From positions 566,458 through 630,457 of the forward strand of contig NZ_VRUR01000001.1 in assembly GCF_008040165.1 (NCBI RefSeq): a DNA stretch of 64,000 nt, in the 5' to 3' direction. Below, in pieces: positions 61,125 to 64,000 of this stretch. The translations under genes were made by a program, and so were the position numbers. The stretch is from Flagellimonas hymeniacidonis. Its GTDB lineage: Bacteria; Bacteroidota; Bacteroidia; Flavobacteriales; Flavobacteriaceae. Numbering within the stretch: position 1 is the first letter of the stretch; the number at the start of each line of letters is the position of its first letter. The notes under the pieces were generated by a model. It saw only the letters and a program-made list of their open reading frames with translations, searched no databases and was not told the origin of the DNA.

Positions 61125-63140
61125 ATGACCACAACATTGACGGATTTTCAAGCGCAGCTAGTAAGGGGGATTCCCGAAAATCTTCCTTCAAAAAGAGAGT
61201 ATCCAAAAATGGAAAATCCAGCTCCCAAGCGAAAAGATATTTTATCAAAAGAAGAGAAAAAACTGGCCGTTCAAAACGCATTACGATACTTTCCAAAGGC
61301 TTGGCATGTAGAATTGGCAAAAGAGTTTGCCAGCGAACTCAACAATTATGGTAGGATCTATATGCATCGCTTTAAACCGGACTATAAGATCTATGCCCGA
61401 CCCATCTCTGAATACGCGGCCAAAACGAAGCAGGCTGCTGCAATTATGCTGATGATTCAGAACAACCTTGATCCCGCTGTGGCACAACATCCTGAAGAAC
61501 TTATTACCTATGGCGGTAATGGTGCAGTCTTTCAAAACTGGGCGCAGTATCTGTTGACCATGAAATATCTTGCTGAGATGACCGAGGAACAAACATTACA
61601 TATGTACTCCGGACATCCCATGGGGTTATTTCCTTCCTCAAAAGAAGCCCCCAGAGTAATCGTCACCAATGGCATGATGATTCCCAATTATTCGCAACCA
61701 GATGATTGGGAAAAATTCAATGCACTTGGCGTTACTCAATACGGTCAAATGACAGCAGGCTCTTATATGTATATTGGCCCACAAGGTATTGTTCACGGTA
61801 CAGCCATTACCGTAATGAACGCTTTTAGAAAAGTTTTGAAAAAAGACGAATCACCTAATGGAAAGGTATTCCTAACAGCAGGTTTGGGCGGAATGAGCGG
61901 AGCACAGCCCAAAGCTGGCAATATTGCGGGCTGTATTACCGTCTGTGCGGAAGTGAATCCTGAAGCAGCTAAAAAAAGACACCAACAAGGTTGGGTAGAT
62001 GAGTTGTTGACCGACATATCTGGACTAATTAAAAGAACCAAGGAAGCCATTACAAATCAGGAAGTCGTGTCTTTGGCGTATATAGGCAATATTGTTGAAG
62101 TTTGGGAACAGTTTTACGAAGAGGAGATTTTTGTTCACTTGGGATCAGACCAAACCTCTTTGCACAATCCTTGGGCTGGAGGGTATTATCCTGTTGGACT
62201 ATCTTATGAAGAAGCCAATAACTTAATGGTTGAAAATCCTGAAGCATTTAAAAAACAAGTACAAGAATCTTTACGAAGACAAATAAATGCCATCAACAAG
62301 CACACAAAAAAAGGCACCTATTTTTTTGATTATGGCAATGCTTTTTTATTGGAAGTTTCTCGCGCTAATGGTGATGTAATGGCTGAAAACAATATTGACT
62401 TCAGATACCCATCTTATGTTCAAGATATTTTGGGACCCATGTGTTTTGATTATGGTTTTGGTCCTTTTAGATGGGTATGCACTTCTGGGAATCCGAAGGA
62501 TTTGCAAAAAACTGATGCCATCGCCTTAAAAGTAATGCAGCAAATTAAGGCTGAGGCTCCTGAGGAAATTCAGCAACAGATGCAGGATAATATTACATGG
62601 ATCAGTGAGGCAGAACAGAACAAATTAGTAGTAGGTTCCCAGGCAAGGATTCTGTATGCAGATGCTGAAGGACGCGCAAAAATTGCAGAAGCTTTTAACG
62701 ATGCAATAGCTCAAGGACAACTTACTGCTCCTGTAGTGCTTGGTAGAGATCATCATGATGTCAGCGGTACCGATTCTCCCTTTAGAGAGACCAGCAATAT
62801 TTATGATGGCAGCAAGTTCACTGCTGATATGGCCATTCATAATGTTATTGGCGATAGTTTTAGAGGCGCTACTTGGGTTTCCATCCATAATGGTGGTGGT
62901 GTAGGCTGGGGAGAGGTTATTAACGGAGGATTTGGAATGGTCTTGGATGGTTCTAAAGAAGCATCCCGCAAATTAAAAAGTATGTTGTTTTATGATGTAA
63001 ACAACGGTATTTCCAGAAGAAGTTGGGCCAGAAACAAAGAGGCTTTATTTGCCATAAAACGTGAAATGGAGCGAACTCCCAATTTAAAAGTAACTTTACC
63101 CAATCTGGTGGAAACCGATATATTGGATCATCTTTTTTGA
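61125..63140 (+). CDS. hutU: Urocanate hydratase
   Basis: About 671 residues from the ATG at 61125 (MTTTLTDFQAQLVRG); an in-frame ATG at 61110 overlaps hutI. NAD-binding and catalytic regions include YGGNGAVFQNWAQYLL, FLTAGLGGMSGAQPKAG, HLGSDQTSLHNPWAGGYYPVG, DILGPMCFDYGFGPFRWVC and HNGGGVGWGEVINGGFGMVLDG. The length exceeds the roughly 560 residues of many bacterial homologues, matching the longer form. It hydrates urocanate to imidazolonepropionate. Confidence 0.94.
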   Translation: MTTTLTDFQAQLVRGIPENLPSKREYPKMENPAPKRKDILSKEEKKLAVQNALRYFPKAWHVELAKEFASELNNYGRIYMHRFKPDYKIYARPISEYAAKTKQAAAIMLMIQNNLDPAVAQHPEELITYGGNGAVFQNWAQYLLTMKYLAEMTEEQTLHMYSGHPMGLFPSSKEAPRVIVTNGMMIPNYSQPDDWEKFNALGVTQYGQMTAGSYMYIGPQGIVHGTAITVMNAFRKVLKKDESPNGKVFLTAGLGGMSGAQPKAGNIAGCITVCAEVNPEAAKKRHQQGWVDELLTDISGLIKRTKEAITNQEVVSLAYIGNIVEVWEQFYEEEIFVHLGSDQTSLHNPWAGGYYPVGLSYEEANNLMVENPEAFKKQVQESLRRQINAINKHTKKGTYFFDYGNAFLLEVSRANGDVMAENNIDFRYPSYVQDILGPMCFDYGFGPFRWVCTSGNPKDLQKTDAIALKVMQQIKAEAPEEIQQQMQDNITWISEAEQNKLVVGSQARILYADAEGRAKIAEAFNDAIAQGQLTAPVVLGRDHHDVSGTDSPFRETSNIYDGSKFTADMAIHNVIGDSFRGATWVSIHNGGGVGWGEVINGGFGMVLDGSKEASRKLKSMLFYDVNNGISRRSWARNKEALFAIKREMERTPNLKVTLPNLVETDILDHLF

Positions 63141-63146
63141 TGCACA

Positions 63147-64000
63147 ATGAAACAGTACATAAATCCAAATGCAGCTATTTGGCATGGAAGAGTCAGCAAT
63201 AAGTATCTGTACCTCCATGAAAAAGTACGGTGCGCTCCTTTAAGTGAAATTTCAGAACCAGCAAAAAAATCAATTGCGCTACTGGGGTATGCCTGTGATG
63301 AAGGGGTAAAACGAAATCAAGGTAGGGTTGGAGCAGTAAAAGGTCCTGAAGCCATTAAAAACAGTCTAGGGAAATTCCCCAACCATCTTGCCAATACCGT
63401 ATTATTACATGATGTAGGTGCAATAGTCTGTGAGGACGGAGACATGGAAGCTGCTCAAGAAGCGCTTTCAAAAGCAGTTTCCACACTTCTGGAAAAAAAG
63501 CAGTTTCCCATAATTTTGGGTGGCGGTCACGATATGGCCTATGGACATTACCATGGGATAAAAAATTATCTGGATTCAAAAAAAGAAGAACAGACAATCG
63601 GAATTATCAATTTTGACGCCCACTTTGACCTTCGTCAGAACACCCATAATAACAATTCTGGAACCCCATTCTATCAAATAGCAATTGAGTCCAAAAGAGA
63701 AAATAACATCTTTAATTATCTATGTCTTGGTATTCGGAAAGATGCCAATGACCGTACACTTTTTCAAACTGCAAAAGAATTAGATGTTAAATACGTGTTA
63801 TCCGATACCTTTCAGATACAGTATTTAGATGAGATAAATACATGGATCGATGCCTTTATCAAAAATGTGGATAAGGTCTATGTAACCATAGATTTAGACG
63901 GTTTTTCTTCCGCTTATGCACCTGGGGTAAGTGCCCCATCTCCTATGGGGTTCACACCTCAAATTGTTGTGGAGTGCCTTAAAACCATCATTGGTTCGGG
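63147..64000 (+). CDS. hutG: Formimidoylglutamase (cut by right edge)
   Basis: The first 284 residues of an arginase-family protein are visible, starting MKQYINPNAAIWHGR at 63147, six bases after the hutU stop. Metal-binding motifs are ILGGGHDMAYGH, INFDAHFDLR and VTIDLDGFS with the two Asp residues. It would hydrolyse N-formimino-glutamate to glutamate and formamide, giving a five-step hut operon without a deiminase. The C-terminus lies beyond the window. Confidence 0.93.
   Translation, partial: MKQYINPNAAIWHGRVSNKYLYLHEKVRCAPLSEISEPAKKSIALLGYACDEGVKRNQGRVGAVKGPEAIKNSLGKFPNHLANTVLLHDVGAIVCEDGDMEAAQEALSKAVSTLLEKKQFPIILGGGHDMAYGHYHGIKNYLDSKKEEQTIGIINFDAHFDLRQNTHNNNSGTPFYQIAIESKRENNIFNYLCLGIRKDANDRTLFQTAKELDVKYVLSDTFQIQYLDEINTWIDAFIKNVDKVYVTIDLDGFSSAYAPGVSAPSPMGFTPQIVVECLKTIIGS

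Noticed and set aside
1..64000. CRISPR arrays and rRNA genes
   Set aside because: I saw no regularly spaced repeats and no rRNA-like sequence anywhere in the window.

Overview
The window looks like the chromosome of a marine-type member of the Bacteroidota, most likely Flavobacteriaceae. It is AT-rich. It has a SusC/SusD pair, regulator-propeller and LytTR signalling proteins, BlaI/M56 and DUF4230/DUF4407 family genes, and -7 promoter elements of the TAnnTTTG type. I cannot name the species from sequence alone.

Region 1 (1-13250) is a polysaccharide or glycoconjugate utilisation locus. A divergent propeller-type sensor is cut by the left edge and faces a GH109-like Tat-exported glycosidase, SusC, SusD, a PKD/LamG lipoprotein, two lipoprotein sulfatases (formylglycine-type) and a metzincin-like protease with an F5/8-C domain. 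Together they suggest a sulfated, GalNAc-containing glycoprotein or glycan as substrate. A perfect 48-bp palindrome made of two LacI-type dyads lies between the divergent genes. Region 2 (13251-15633) is a scar: GC-richer IS21 remains (istA tail, broken istB), the C-terminal stump of a DUF1501 gene, and a tRNA-Leu(UAG). Region 3 (15732-18984) holds an M20 dipeptidase, a DUF4407 membrane protein and an orphan Cys-rich protein.

Region 4 (19137-41014) is a large Wzx/Wzy-type exopolysaccharide system, nearly all on the minus strand: rmlBACD (dTDP-rhamnose), ugd and uxs (UDP-glucuronate, UDP-xylose), five glycosyltransferases here and a sixth just beyond it, an acyltransferase, a Wzy-like polymerase, a Wzx flippase, a Wzz-like co-polymerase with a degenerate kinase domain, a half-length TolC-like protein, and an initiating sugar phosphotransferase fused to a dead receiver domain, headed by a CheY-like regulator. 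Region 5 (41286-49171) is a signalling island beside it: an H-NOX haem sensor predicted to bind NO, a four-PAS histidine kinase, a FIST protein, a second kinase, an HPt protein, a LytTR response regulator, a STAS protein and another CheY. A GTAGGAT dyad motif occurs at the head of the rml, ugd and main EPS units and, more weakly, before the H-NOX operon. I infer that NO or redox signalling is tied to EPS production; this is the strongest candidate for an undescribed system in the window.

Region 6 (49303-56742) is mostly housekeeping: MmcQ-like, Dabb, DUF4230, cyclase, hemW, a 23S-intervening-type four-helix-bundle ORF flanked by inverted repeats, ruvC, a lipoprotein, and a BlaI/M56 pair with three BlaI-like operators. 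Region 7 (56739-64000) has a nitroreductase and a LysR regulator divergent from the histidine utilisation operon hutH-hutI-hutU-hutG, with hutG cut by the right edge.
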